From assembly GCF_013394795.1 (NCBI RefSeq), contig NZ_JABXYU010000001.1:2073886-2137885 (forward strand): a stretch of 64,000 nucleotides of DNA. Direction: 5' to 3'. This DNA is from Leptotrichia sp. oral taxon 223 (GTDB lineage: Bacteria; Fusobacteriota; Fusobacteriia; Fusobacteriales; Leptotrichiaceae). A program made the translations under genes and the position numbers. Below are positions 9,056 through 17,969 of this stretch, one piece after another; within the stretch, counting starts at the first letter, position 1; every line of letters begins with the position of its first letter. The notes below the pieces were generated by a model. It was not told where the DNA came from, did no database searches, and was given only the letters and a program-made list of their open reading frames with translations.

Positions 9056-10443
9056 ATGAAAAAATGGATAAATATATTATTTGTGTTATTACTTTCAGTA
9101 TCTTGCTCAAAAACTGATACCGGTTATGATGCGCTTGAAAAAAGTCTTATTGGAATTTTAGAAAAAAAAGACTATGAATATATAATGAAAAATATGAACG
9201 AATCAGCGAAGGCAGGAAATGAGGACGTTTATGGACTTGCCTACACTTACCTGGCTGAAAATGGGACAATGTTCTTTAATAGATATATGAAGAAAAGTAA
9301 GGGGATTGCCGAATACTATCAGGCACTTTTACTGCAACAGACAAATGGCGATGAAAGTCAAATTCTAGATTTGCTTGAAAGTGCGATAAAGCAGGGGAAT
9401 ATAAAAGCATATTACTTAATTGGAAGTATTTATGAAGATAAGCTGGAATTTACAAAGGCGCAGGAATACTTAAAGAAAGGTAAGGATGCTGGAGAAATTT
9501 ATGCCCTTTATTCCTATGAATACAATAAAAAGCTAATGAATTTTTATAAACGGATAGAAGAATTAAATAAAAAGTTAAATGATGGAACAATTTCAATGGA
9601 AGAAAAAAGGAACTTGGAACTTTAGTTTTGGAAAAAGTTTCTAATATCGAAAAAGCATATGAAATTTTAAAAGATTTCCTGTCTGAAAATTACTCGCCTG
9701 CACTTTATGCAAAAGCAAAATTATTGGAAAAAGATGATAAGGAAGAAGAAGCGGTGCAAATTTATAATCAGATATTTTCACAGAATAAATACTATCTTGC
9801 AGCCTTTGAACTGGCTTCACGGCTTGTAAAAGGTGAAAAGAACTATGATCTGGCATTAAAAATACTGGATGATACAAATTCGGATGAAGTTCTTATTTTA
9901 GGTTACAAAGGGTTTATTTATGAAAATTTAAAGGATTTTACAAAAGCTGAAGAATTTTACCAGAAGGCGGCAAATAAGGATGACATTGACGCAATGAACT
10001 ATTTAGGGCGTTTATATGAAACGCAAAAGGAAATAAAGAAAGCTAGAAATATTTATAACAAGGCATACTTATTAGGCTCAATTTCTGCTGGCTACAAACT
10101 TGCTTATATCCTTGAAGACATGGAAAAAGAAAAAAATCCTGCAAAGGCTGATGAAACAGAAGTAAAGCAAAACAAGGAAGCCAAGAAAATACTGGAAAAC
10201 CTGGCAAGCAGCGGAGATGATTACTCAATGGTCGATTTGAGCCTTTATTATCCTGAAACAGATAAAATGGTAAGATTACTAAATTTAAAAGCAGCCGCAA
10301 AACTGAATACAACAGCTTTTTATAATTTGGGAGTTTATTATTATAATAAAAAAAATAAGGATAAGGCAAAATTTTATTTTAGAGTTGCTAAGGAAAATGG
10401 ATATGATATTGGAGAAATTTTTGATGCGTATATAGCCAATTAA
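9056..10443 (+). pseudogene. Sel1/TPR-repeat lipoprotein, interrupted by a single-base frameshift
   Basis: Starts with a lipoprotein signal (MKKWINILFVLLLSVSC, lipobox LSVSC), followed by helical Sel1/TPR-like repeats such as KAYYLIGSIYEDKLEFTKAQEYLKKGKDAG. The first frame stops at 9625. The -1 frame then continues the same repeat pattern (AMNYLGRLYETQKEIKKARNIYNKAYLLG) to 10443. The second segment has no Shine-Dalgarno sequence, no ATG and no signal peptide, so it is not an independent gene. The total of 1388 bp is one base short of 463 codons, and the likely site is the A6 run at 9603-9608. The role is unknown; Sel1 lipoproteins usually act as envelope scaffolds. Confidence 0.7.
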
Positions 10444-10593
10444 AATAAAACTTTGTTATTAAAAAGATCAAGTTGACTTATATTGAAAAAATAGATGTAA
10501 AAATAAATATTTTTATAGGAAATTCTAATAATAGTAGTATATACTTGTATAGTAAAATAATTTTGAACAAAAAAATAAATTAAGGGAGATAAA

Positions 10594-11091
10594 ATGAAAA
10601 AAATAATTTTAATGATGTCTTTACTTCTGCTATTCATAGCGTCTTGTGGGACTTCAAATGAATTTAGTGTTGATGTGGAGGGAAAAGGTAAGGTGCCTAA
10701 TTTTGAATTAAAGGATTTAAATGGCAAAACGGCTGAAAGTGCGAAAATAATGAAGAATGGTAAAAAAACATTGTTTATTGTAGCGGCTGAATGGTGCCCT
10801 CATTGCAAGGAGGAAATGCCAGAAGTGCAAAAGTTCTATGATGCAAATAAAGATAAAGTAAATATCGTAGTTGTGTTTTCTAATTCTCAATCAAGTCTTG
10901 GAAAAGTACAAACTTATGTAAAAAATAACCAATATACATTCCCGATATATTACGATGAGAGTGGTGCAATTGCAAGAGGATTTAATGTTACAGGATTCCC
11001 ATTCAATGTTAAGATAAATAATGGAAAAGTTGAGGAAACTCTTGAACTGCCTGTAGATTTTGATTCATTGACAGCTGAATTTGCAAAATAA
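10594..11091 (+). CDS. TlpA-like thioredoxin-fold lipoprotein
   Basis: A 165-residue exported lipoprotein: signal peptide with lipobox IASC (Cys at about 18), then a TlpA/ResA-type thioredoxin domain with the redox motif WCPHC (about residues 67-71) and a cis-proline in VTGFPFNVKI. It probably acts in the periplasm as a thiol-disulfide reductase, for example in protein thiol maintenance or peroxide defence. The start has AGGGAG. It stands alone between the Sel1 gene and rpsO with about 150 bp of AT-rich sequence upstream. The redox partner is not identifiable. Confidence 0.9.
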   Translation: MKKIILMMSLLLLFIASCGTSNEFSVDVEGKGKVPNFELKDLNGKTAESAKIMKNGKKTLFIVAAEWCPHCKEEMPEVQKFYDANKDKVNIVVVFSNSQSSLGKVQTYVKNNQYTFPIYYDESGAIARGFNVTGFPFNVKINNGKVEETLELPVDFDSLTAEFAK

Positions 11092-11096
11092 AAGTC

Positions 11097-11125
11097 TTTA
11101 CAAATAAGGAAATATGTGATAGAAT
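11097..11125 (+). promoter_or_regulatory. Promoter of rpsO
   Basis: TTTACA, a 17-base spacer and TAGAAT. It begins just after the stop codon of the thioredoxin lipoprotein and would give an rpsO leader of about 70 bases. Confidence 0.5.
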
Positions 11126-11145
11126 AACACTTGAATTTATACTAT

Positions 11146-11169
11146 GAATATAAGTTTGCCGCTATATTC
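11146..11169 (+). promoter_or_regulatory. Hairpin in the rpsO leader, possible S15 autoregulatory element
   Basis: A 7-bp inverted repeat (GAATATA / TATATTC) with a 10-base loop lies between the rpsO promoter and its Shine-Dalgarno sequence. rpsO leaders in several phyla fold into structures bound by S15 that repress translation. Whether this one does is inference; the structure is small and AT-rich. Confidence 0.35.
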
Positions 11170-11203
11170 TTGGTTTAAATAATAAATATTAGGAGGAAAT
11201 ACA

Positions 11204-11467
11204 ATGGCATTAAAACCAAAAAAAGAAATTATTGAAGAATTCGGAAAGAATGCACAGGATACAGGATCTGCTGAAGTACAGGTTGCATTACTTACAGACA
11301 GAATCAGCCATCTGACAGCTCACTTGAAAACACATCCTAAAGATGTTCATTCAAGAGTAGGATTATTAAAAATGGTTGGTAAAAGAAGAAGATTATTAAA
11401 TTATATCAAAAATAGAAATGTAGATGATTATAGAACATTAATTGGTAAATTAGGAATCAGAAAATAG
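11204..11467 (+). CDS. rpsO: 30S ribosomal protein S15
   Basis: 87 residues, normal for S15, which binds the central domain of 16S rRNA early in 30S assembly and contacts 23S rRNA in a subunit bridge. The family signature is clear: [16 protein letters not shown], then [16 protein letters not shown] and [10 protein letters not shown]. There is a strong AGGAGG 6-7 bases before the ATG. It is monocistronic here, with its own promoter upstream and a terminator directly after the stop. The pnp gene that follows rpsO in many bacteria is not adjacent. Confidence 0.98.
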   Translation: MALKPKKEIIEEFGKNAQDTGSAEVQVALLTDRISHLTAHLKTHPKDVHSRVGLLKMVGKRRRLLNYIKNRNVDDYRTLIGKLGIRK

Positions 11468-11479
11468 TGATTAATATAA

Positions 11480-11510
11480 AAGAGCGTATTTTATGTATGC
11501 TCTTTTTTTA
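11480..11510 (+). terminator. Rho-independent terminator of rpsO
   Basis: The 8-bp stem AGAGCGTA / TATGCTCT (one G-T pair) has a 7-base loop and is followed by T7. It lies 13 bp after the rpsO stop. Confidence 0.85.
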
Positions 11511-11540
11511 AAAATAAATTTCAAGGAGTTTAAAAATAGG

Positions 11541-12404
11541 ATGAAATATAAAATAAGTGAGGAAATAACAGGACTTTTTGTTATTTTATTAAAAAAAGCT
11601 TTGTCAATTTTTTCTCTTAAAATGAGGTATAAAATTTTTGAGAGTTTTGGAGTAATTGCCTATTATGCCATAAAGAAAAGGCGGTTGCTTGCGATAAATA
11701 ATATAAAAAATGCTTTTCCTGAAAAAGATGGGAAAGAAGTCCAGAAGATTGCAAAAGAATCGTATAAAACGATGGGAAAAATGATTATGACTTCGATTTT
11801 TTTGGAGGAAATTACACAAAATGGGAATACAGTTGTGGAAAACGATAAGCTTATGAGGAAGGCTTGTGAAAACAATGAAAAGGCTGTTTTAATTGTGTCA
11901 CTCCATCTTGGCGGATTTGAAGCTGGGAGCAAAATGAGGGATATTAGGAAGTTTTATGCGGTTTTTAGAAATCAGAAAAATAAAAAAATTAATGATTTAA
12001 TGACAAAATGGCGTGAAAAGGGTGGACTTAATTCGTTGCCATTGCACGACAGCAAGGCGTTAAGCGGAGCAATAAATGAAAAATCAATTATTGCGCTGGC
12101 TTCAGATCATTACGGGAAAGATGTGAATGTAACTTTTTTCGGAAGGGAAACGACTGGAGTGGCAGGGCCTGTACTGCTTTCGATGAAACATAAAATTCCG
12201 ATAGTTCTGGCTTACGCAGTGTTTGACGGCGATATAATCCGTGTTAAGAATAAGAAAATTATTGAAATTGAAAAGCAGTCAAAATTAAAGGAAACAATGC
12301 AGTACAATATGCAAAAAATTTATCATGAATTTGAAGAAATTATTAGAGAATATCCGGAGCAGTACATGTGGCAGCATAACAGATGGAGAAATAAGAAGAA
12401 ATAG
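11541..12404 (+). CDS. LpxL/HtrB-family lipid A acyltransferase
   Basis: Inner-membrane acyltransferase of the LpxL/LpxM type that adds secondary acyl chains to Kdo-lipid A from acyl-ACP. The HX4D/E-type motif is in VSLHLGGFEAG, followed by FYAVFRNQKNKKINDLM. Further on are ALASDHYGKD and the family's C-terminal QYMWQHNRWR. A longer frame reaches back to ATG 11493, but that codon lies inside the rpsO terminator. ATG 11541 is preceded by AGGAG at 11524-11528, a rather long 12-base spacing. The resulting 287 residues match the family length. Exact acyl-chain position cannot be told. Confidence 0.88.
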   Translation: MKYKISEEITGLFVILLKKALSIFSLKMRYKIFESFGVIAYYAIKKRRLLAINNIKNAFPEKDGKEVQKIAKESYKTMGKMIMTSIFLEEITQNGNTVVENDKLMRKACENNEKAVLIVSLHLGGFEAGSKMRDIRKFYAVFRNQKNKKINDLMTKWREKGGLNSLPLHDSKALSGAINEKSIIALASDHYGKDVNVTFFGRETTGVAGPVLLSMKHKIPIVLAYAVFDGDIIRVKNKKIIEIEKQSKLKETMQYNMQKIYHEFEEIIREYPEQYMWQHNRWRNKKK

Positions 12405-12493
12405 TGCAGAAAAAAGTAAAAATTTATTTTTTCTAACTTGAATATGTGAAAAAATTATGATAAAATTAAATGACGAAGTTTTTGGAGGAAAAT

Positions 12494-12895
12494 ATGAAAA
12501 AGTATTTATGTCTATTTATTTTGTTAATTCTAATGAGCTGTACCAGTTTAACGGCTTCCACTAACAAAATATCACGTACTGAAACGAATGCGATCAGTAC
12601 AGAGATAATGAAAGTTACGGAAGATCTGAAGGAGGCTGCCAGCTTAAATGAATATGATAAATTAAAAGAAATTTTTTTACCTACATTTAAAAATAATATT
12701 ATTGTAAAAAAAATGCAAGAATACGATCTTTCGGGATTGACATTTGTTTTTTCTGATGTAAATGTCGTATCAAAAAACAAGGCAAATAACGTAATGGTAA
12801 TTAATTTTGCCACAGCGAGCAATTATTATAAACTAACATGGAAAAAGACAGATGGCAATACATGGAAGATTTCAAATGTAGCTGAAAAAAAATAA
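12494..12895 (+). CDS. Small lipoprotein of unknown function
   Basis: 133 residues. The N-terminus is a lipoprotein signal with lipobox LMSC (MKKYLCLFILLILMSCTS). The mature part (about 115 residues) is predicted alpha then beta: ISTEIMKVTEDLKEAASLNEYDKLKEIF, then alternating strands ending FATASNYYKLTWKKTDGNTWKISNV. That resembles the NTF2/DUF4878-like fold often seen in small lipoproteins, an inference from pattern only. GGAGG before ATG 12494 decides the start over an in-frame ATG at 12470. It ends 12 bp before rny and is likely co-transcribed with it. Confidence 0.8.
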   Translation: MKKYLCLFILLILMSCTSLTASTNKISRTETNAISTEIMKVTEDLKEAASLNEYDKLKEIFLPTFKNNIIVKKMQEYDLSGLTFVFSDVNVVSKNKANNVMVINFATASNYYKLTWKKTDGNTWKISNVAEKK

Positions 12896-12907
12896 GAAGG
12901 GAGAAAA

Positions 12908-14482
12908 ATGAACATATCAATAACTGTTCTGTTGATTGTTGTTTTTTCTTTTTTGACTTTTTTTATAGCTTATTTTTTTGGGAGTTCGATATTTAAGAAA
13001 AAATATGGAGAGCTAAGCGAACTGGAATTAAAAATCGTTGATGCTAAAAGAAGACTGGAAACATCAAAAAAAGAAGTTGAAAGAGAAATAGAATCATTTA
13101 GGAAAGAAGAAACATTAAAAGTAAAAGAAGAATTATTAAATGAGAAAAAAATAGCAGATGACGAGATAAAAAAAATGAAATCAGAACTTGCTACAAAAGA
13201 AGACAGAATTGCAAAAAAAGAAGAAACATTAGAAACAAAGATGGAACGCCTGGAAGAAAGAGAACTTAAGAATGACAGATATCGTGAAAAGCTGTCCCGT
13301 AAGGAAAAAGAGCTGGATGAAATGATTGCAAATGAGGAAAAGGAGCTGGAAAGAATTTCGGAACTTACACAGGAGGATGCGAGAAAAATCATTTTGACTA
13401 AACTTGAAAATGAGTTGGATCACGATAAGGCTGTATTAATAAGAGATTATGAGTATAATTTGGACAGGGAAAAGGATAGAATTTCAAAAAGAATTATTTC
13501 CACTGCGATTGGAAAAGCGGCATCAGATTATGTAGTCGATTCGACAATTTCTGTTATTCAGCTTCCAAGTGAAGAGATGAAAGGTAGAATTATTGGACGT
13601 GAAGGAAGAAATATCAGAGCCATAGAAGCGGCAACAGGAGTTGATTTGATAATTGATGATACGCCTGAAGCAGTTGTTTTATCTTCATTTGACGGTGTAA
13701 GAAGGGAAATTGCAAGAATTGCGCTTGAAAAACTGATTTCAGATGGGCGTATTCATCCAACAAAAATTGAAGAAGTTGTTGCAAAGGCACAGCATGAAGT
13801 GGACGAAAGTATAATGGATGCGGCAGAACAGGCAATCCTTGAAGTTGGAATTCCGACATTGCCACGTGAAGTCTTAAAGGTATTTGGACGTTTAAAATTC
13901 AGAACCTCTTTCGGACAAAATATTTTGCAGCATTCAATAGAAGTTGCACATATAGCAGCGGCTCTTGCGGCAGAAATCGGGGCAAATGTGGATATAGCCA
14001 AAAGAGCGGCATTGCTACACGATATAGGGAAAGCCTTTTCACATGAACAGGAAGGTTCACATGCCTTAAACGGCGGAGAATTTTTAAGAAAATTCTCGAA
14101 GGAAAGTGAAATCGTGATAAATGCCGTGGAAGCACACCATAATGAAGTCGAGCTGTTAAGTATAGAAGCGGTTCTAGTACAGGCTGCAGATTCAATTTCA
14201 GCCTCAAGGCCGGGAGCAAGACGTGAAACATTATCAAATTACTTAAAACGTCTGGAACAACTGGAAGAAATAGCCAATAGCCACGAAGGAATTGAAACTT
14301 CATATGCAATTCAGGCTGGTAGGGAATTAAGATTAATTGTCCATCCAGATAATATTGATGATGACAAGGCTACAATATTGGCTAGAGAAGTAGCAAAAGA
14401 AATCGAAGAGAAAATGCAGTATCCAGGACAGATAAAAGTTACTGTTATCAGGGAAACTAGAGCTGTGGAATATGCAAAATAA
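12908..14482 (+). CDS. rny: Ribonuclease Y
   Basis: Membrane-anchored endoribonuclease that starts mRNA decay. Domain order is intact: N-terminal transmembrane helix (residues 3-26), long charged coiled coil (to about residue 190), KH RNA-binding domain (IQLPSEEMKGRIIGREGRNIRAIE, about 215-245), and HD catalytic domain with LLHDIGKAFSHE (H371-D372). The length of 524 residues is standard. AGAAGGGAG before the ATG overlaps the end of the preceding lipoprotein gene region. The ymdB-type phosphodiesterase downstream is the same neighbour as in Bacillus, though here separated by a terminator. Confidence 0.97.
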   Translation: MNISITVLLIVVFSFLTFFIAYFFGSSIFKKKYGELSELELKIVDAKRRLETSKKEVEREIESFRKEETLKVKEELLNEKKIADDEIKKMKSELATKEDRIAKKEETLETKMERLEERELKNDRYREKLSRKEKELDEMIANEEKELERISELTQEDARKIILTKLENELDHDKAVLIRDYEYNLDREKDRISKRIISTAIGKAASDYVVDSTISVIQLPSEEMKGRIIGREGRNIRAIEAATGVDLIIDDTPEAVVLSSFDGVRREIARIALEKLISDGRIHPTKIEEVVAKAQHEVDESIMDAAEQAILEVGIPTLPREVLKVFGRLKFRTSFGQNILQHSIEVAHIAAALAAEIGANVDIAKRAALLHDIGKAFSHEQEGSHALNGGEFLRKFSKESEIVINAVEAHHNEVELLSIEAVLVQAADSISASRPGARRETLSNYLKRLEQLEEIANSHEGIETSYAIQAGRELRLIVHPDNIDDDKATILAREVAKEIEEKMQYPGQIKVTVIRETRAVEYAK

Positions 14483-14495
14483 ATAAAAATGAGTT

Positions 14496-14558
14496 AAAAA
14501 GAGAGCTTATCCGTTAAAAATATCTTTGAGATAATTTTTATTCGGGGGGCTCTTTTTA
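14496..14558 (+). terminator. Terminator after rny
   Basis: A long hairpin: the outer arms AAAAAGAG / CTCTTTTT enclose an inner stem (AAAAATATC / GATAATTTTT), followed by a T-rich tail. It separates rny from the ymdB-type gene. Confidence 0.75.
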
Positions 14559-14701
14559 TAATAAAACAAGCTTAAAATTGAAAAATTAAAATATAGAAAA
14601 AATAAATTAAGAAAAACTATAAAAAAATGGTAATATGTAGTATAATACATATTATAAATAGAAATGTTGAATAAATTTGGAATGAAAAGGAATGATCTTA
14701 A

Positions 14702-15481
14702 ATGAAATTTTTGATAATTGGCGATATTGTTGGTAGACCAGGTAGAAATACGCTGTTTAAATATTTGGAAAAACGAAAACAGGATTATGATTTTATTATT
14801 GTAAACGGTGAAAATTCCGCTGGCGGATTTGGGATAAATGTGAAAATTGCGAAGGAAATGTTTGAGAGAGGAGTGGACGTTATTACTCTTGGAAATCATA
14901 GCTGGGATAAAAGGGAAATTTACGCTTATATCAATGAGCAAAAAAATTTGATTAGACCAATAAATTATACGAAGGAAGCGCCGGGAAACGGTTATACAAT
15001 TGTTGCAAAAAATGGAGTGAAAGTGGCAGTTATAAATGCGCAATGCAAAGTGTTCATGCCGCCGATTGCTTGTCCATTTCTGGCGGTAGAGGAAGCTCTG
15101 CCTAAAATAAAGGAAGAAACTGATATTATTATTCTTGATTTTCACGGAGAAGCAACTTCTGAAAAGCAGGCCATGGGATGGAATTTGACCGGAAGAGTGT
15201 CGGCTGTTTATGGGACGCATACTCATACACAGACAGCAGATGAGAGAATTTTGCCAGGAGGCACTGCATATATTTCAGATATAGGAATGACTGGCGGGCA
15301 TGACGGTATTTTAGGAATGAACAGACGTGAGAGCATTCAAAGGTTTAAAGATGGAATGCCGACAAGATATTCTGTATGTGAAGAAAATTTGAGAATTAAC
15401 GGGATTGAGCTGGAAGTAGATGAGAATACTGGAAAAGCTGTCTATATAAAACGTATAAACATGGGATATGACGAAATATAA
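14702..15481 (+). CDS. ymdB: YmdB family metallophosphoesterase (TIGR00282 type)
   Basis: Calcineurin-like phosphoesterase with 2',3'-cyclic nucleotide phosphodiesterase activity in characterised homologues. The metal-binding residues are visible: D in IIGDIVGRPGR, N in VNGENSAGG, GNHSWDK, DFHGEATSEK and GTHTHTQTAD. The length of 259 residues is typical. It lies just after rny, a pairing conserved in Firmicutes and here in a fusobacterium. A TATAAT sequence at 14641-14646 with no good -35 box may be its promoter. In Bacillus YmdB affects biofilm and motility decisions; the role here is unknown. Confidence 0.93.
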   Translation: MKFLIIGDIVGRPGRNTLFKYLEKRKQDYDFIIVNGENSAGGFGINVKIAKEMFERGVDVITLGNHSWDKREIYAYINEQKNLIRPINYTKEAPGNGYTIVAKNGVKVAVINAQCKVFMPPIACPFLAVEEALPKIKEETDIIILDFHGEATSEKQAMGWNLTGRVSAVYGTHTHTQTADERILPGGTAYISDIGMTGGHDGILGMNRRESIQRFKDGMPTRYSVCEENLRINGIELEVDENTGKAVYIKRINMGYDEI

Positions 15482-15503
15482 AAAATAGAGGAAAATTTTT
15501 AAA

Positions 15504-16427
15504 ATGAAATGGATAAAAGTAAAAATAGATTATTTTTCAGATAATTTGGAAGAAACTAAAATAAAATTGGTAAATATGTTTGACGAAATTGGGATTAAGC
15601 AAATTGAAGTTATAGATTATTTTTCTGAAAATGAGCTTGACTATAATGCCAATTTTTCTAGTAAAAATGACGTTTGGAGCATTATTGGCTATGTTGTTGA
15701 CAATAGATTTGCAAATACAAAATTAAATATTATTATTAATAATTTAAAGGAACTTCAAAATGCAGACACAGAATTTATGTATGAAATTTATACAGCCAAA
15801 TGCAATGATACAGACTGGCAGGATGAATGGAAAAAATATTTCCATACTGTAAATATAACTGACAATATTGTTATAAAGCCTAGCTGGGATAAGTATGAGC
15901 CATCTAACAATGAAATCGTGATTGAAATTGATCCAGGGCTTGCTTTCGGGACAGGGACGCATGAAACGACTTCGTTATGTGTGGAGTTTTTGGAAAAATA
16001 TGCACAAGGCAGGGAGAAGCTGTTGGATATAGGATGCGGCTCAGGAATTTTGATGTTAATTGGAAAAAAGCTGGGTGTGAAAAAAGTCGGTGGAATTGAC
16101 ATTGACGTAAAAGTTCGGGATGTAGTTCTGGAAAATTTTTCTAAAAATGATATAGATGATAATTTTGAAGTTATAATTGGAAATCTGGTAGATGATGTGA
16201 ATGAAAAATATGATTTGGTTGTGTCAAATATTTTGGTGGATGTTCTGGAAAAATTGCTTGAGGATATAGAAAAGATTTTGGAAAAAGGTGCAACGGTTAT
16301 TTTTTCTGGAATTTTGAATGAAAAGGAAGAGGCATTTGTGAAAAAGGCTGGAAATTATAATTTGAGGCAAATTGACAGAAAAGAAAAAAATAATTGGGTA
16401 TCGCTTGTTTTTAAATATGAAAATTAA
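15504..16427 (+). CDS. prmA: Ribosomal protein L11 methyltransferase PrmA
   Basis: Methylates lysines and the N-terminus of ribosomal protein L11 using S-adenosylmethionine. An N-terminal substrate-recognition domain (residues 1-100) is followed by WQDEWKKYFHT and the diagnostic DPGLAFGTGTHETTSLC. The Rossmann methyltransferase core then has motif I LLDIGCGSGILMLIGKK and motif IV VVSNILVDVLEKL (NPPY-equivalent). The length is typical. It starts 22 bp after the ymdB-type gene and is probably in the same transcript. Confidence 0.93.
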   Translation: MKWIKVKIDYFSDNLEETKIKLVNMFDEIGIKQIEVIDYFSENELDYNANFSSKNDVWSIIGYVVDNRFANTKLNIIINNLKELQNADTEFMYEIYTAKCNDTDWQDEWKKYFHTVNITDNIVIKPSWDKYEPSNNEIVIEIDPGLAFGTGTHETTSLCVEFLEKYAQGREKLLDIGCGSGILMLIGKKLGVKKVGGIDIDVKVRDVVLENFSKNDIDDNFEVIIGNLVDDVNEKYDLVVSNILVDVLEKLLEDIEKILEKGATVIFSGILNEKEEAFVKKAGNYNLRQIDRKEKNNWVSLVFKYEN

Positions 16428-16529
16428 TAAAAAGCTAGATAATTGTAAAAGTAAAGATTATAAAAATTGAATGACAATAGTATTTTATAGCAGCAAATCA
16501 TGACTGTTTATTGAAAAATGGAGAAAATT

Positions 16530-16595
16530 ATGAAAAATCAAAATAAAAAAACAGTATTAATGGGATTTTGTAGACTCTTGAAATTAACTAAATAA
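16530..16595 (+). CDS. Possible small ORF, 21 codons
   Basis: An ATG with a well-placed GGAG (16520-16523) opens a 21-codon frame, MKNQNKKTVLMG followed by FCRLLKLTK, which ends 18 bp before cmk. It is basic, with a short hydrophobic middle. It may be a leader peptide or chance; no homologue is recognised. The rest of the 186-bp gap between prmA and cmk shows nothing clear. Confidence 0.2.
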   Translation: MKNQNKKTVLMGFCRLLKLTK

Positions 16596-16613
16596 AATAG
16601 AAAGTAGGGAAAT

Positions 16614-17258
16614 ATGATAATTGCTATTGATGGGCCTGCTGGAAGCGGGAAAAGCACCATTGCAAAATTGATTGCAGACGATTTGGGGCTCGTTTATCTT
16701 GATACGGGGGCAATGTATAGGCTCGTTACGTTAAAGGCTTTAAATGACGGGATTTTAGGTAATTTAGAAAAAATTGAGGAAATGCTGAATAATTTGAATA
16801 TTGATATTAGGGGAAATAGATTTTATCTGGATGATATTGATGTGAGTGAGGGAATTAGAAAGCCTGTTGTTTCAGAAAATGTGTCTGATATTGCGGCAAT
16901 ACGTGAAGTGCGTGAAAAAATGGTGGATTTGCAGCGAAAACTTTCAAAATCAAAAAGTATTATTCTGGATGGACGTGATATTGGAACTGTTGTTTTTCCA
17001 AATGCAGATGTAAAAATATTTTTAGTTGCGGATGCAAAGGAAAGGGCAAATAGACGTTATAAAGAGCTTATTGAAAAAAGGGAAAATGTTAGAATTGAGG
17101 AAATTTATGAAAATATTTTAAAAAGGGATGAAATTGATTCTACAAGGAAGGAAAGTCCGCTAAAAAAAGCTGAGGATGCAATTGAAGTGGATACAACTTC
17201 TAAAAATATTGAAGAAGTAAAAAATGAAATTTTGAAAATAATTAAGAAGAAAGTCTAA
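16614..17258 (+). CDS. cmk: Cytidylate kinase
   Basis: Phosphorylates CMP and dCMP with ATP. The P-loop is GPAGSGKST (residues 6-14). YLDTGAMYRLVTLKAL is the CMP-binding region, followed by the NMP-bind insert, ILDGRDIGTVVFP and the LID region with RRYKE and RDEIDSTRKESPLKKAEDAI. The 214-residue length fits. An AGTAGGGA sequence precedes the ATG. There is no rpsA fusion or neighbour, unlike some Firmicutes. Confidence 0.96.
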   Translation: MIIAIDGPAGSGKSTIAKLIADDLGLVYLDTGAMYRLVTLKALNDGILGNLEKIEEMLNNLNIDIRGNRFYLDDIDVSEGIRKPVVSENVSDIAAIREVREKMVDLQRKLSKSKSIILDGRDIGTVVFPNADVKIFLVADAKERANRRYKELIEKRENVRIEEIYENILKRDEIDSTRKESPLKKAEDAIEVDTTSKNIEEVKNEILKIIKKKV

Positions 17259-17415
17259 AGCAGTGTCATTTTTTATTTGAAATAGAAATCTTATTTTAAT
17301 CATATATATAATTTTTTTTAGTCTAAAAATTGTTATAATTTATATTTTTTTAAAATTAGAAAATTCATAGAAATGTAAAAAAATGAAAAAAAATGAGAAA
17401 TTTTAAAAAAAACAC

Positions 17416-17443
17416 TGGACAAATATTGAAAATAGTGTATAAT
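17416..17443 (+). promoter_or_regulatory. Promoter of the HU gene
   Basis: TGGACA, a 16-base spacer and TATAAT. The -10 box is embedded in AAAATAGTGTATAATAGT (17429-17446), which is nearly the same as the sequence before the gene at 28887. Confidence 0.65.
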
Positions 17444-17488
17444 AGTTTAGTAATTTACAAAAAGAAAAAAATTGGAGGTTTGATTAAT

Positions 17489-17770
17489 ATGTCAAAAAAA
17501 GAATTTGTAGATGCTTACGCAAAAGCAACAGGAGAAACTAAAAAAAGAGCTGAAGAATTGGTAAACCAATTTTTAGATACAGTTGAAGACACTTTATTAA
17601 ATGGAGATTCAGTTCAATTCGTTGGATGGGGAACATTTGAAGTAAAAGAAAGAGCAGCAAGAACTGGAATTAACCCACAAACTAAAAAAGAAATTAAAAT
17701 ACCTGCAAAAAATGTTGTTAAATTCAAAGTAGGTAAAAAATTAGCTGACAGCGTAGCAGAAGGAAAATAA
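17489..17770 (+). CDS. hup: HU family DNA-binding protein
   Basis: A 93-residue histone-like dimeric DNA-bending protein. The helical N-terminus (KKEFVDAYAKATGETKKRAEELVNQFLD) and the core GWGTFEVKERAARTGINPQTKKEI, which forms the DNA-gripping arm, are textbook HU. The open frame extends back to 17393, but TTGGAGG at 17473-17479 and the protein family both place the start at ATG 17489. A strong promoter lies within the extended frame, and a terminator follows the stop, so it is monocistronic. Confidence 0.96.
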   Translation: MSKKEFVDAYAKATGETKKRAEELVNQFLDTVEDTLLNGDSVQFVGWGTFEVKERAARTGINPQTKKEIKIPAKNVVKFKVGKKLADSVAEGK

Positions 17771-17794
17771 TTTTTACTTCACAAATTAACAGGA

Positions 17795-17837
17795 AGGCTA
17801 TTTCTAAATGAAAAATCATTAAGAGATAGTCTTTTTA
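17795..17837 (+). terminator. Terminator of the HU gene
   Basis: The arms AGGCTATTTCT and AGAGATAGTCT (11 bp with two G-T pairs) enclose a 16-base loop and are followed by T5. Confidence 0.75.
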
Positions 17838-17969
17838 CATAAAAAACAGCAACGCTTTGAAACTGAACTTAAAAGTTATGGTTATACGTCTCAAACTTTA
17901 GATTATTAGTTCAATTTTGAAAAAGCTGGAATATAAAATATAAAAATTTATAGATTAGATAGGAAAAAA

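Noticed and set aside
11493..11540. Upstream extension of the LpxL-type gene to ATG 11493
   Set aside because: The codon lies inside the rpsO terminator hairpin and has no ribosome-binding site; the family length is reached from 11541.
12970..13423. Serine/phenylalanine-rich frames antisense to rny
   Set aside because: They mirror the coiled-coil codons (GAA/AAA read backwards), with no start signals; they are shadows of rny.
13614..14309. Three further - strand frames under rny
   Set aside because: Fully antisense to the KH and HD domains, with no ribosome-binding site.
14507..15226. 239-codon - strand frame opposite the ymdB-type gene
   Set aside because: It is antisense to a conserved enzyme, Phe/Tyr/Asn-rich as expected of reversed AT-rich code, and starts in the middle of that gene.
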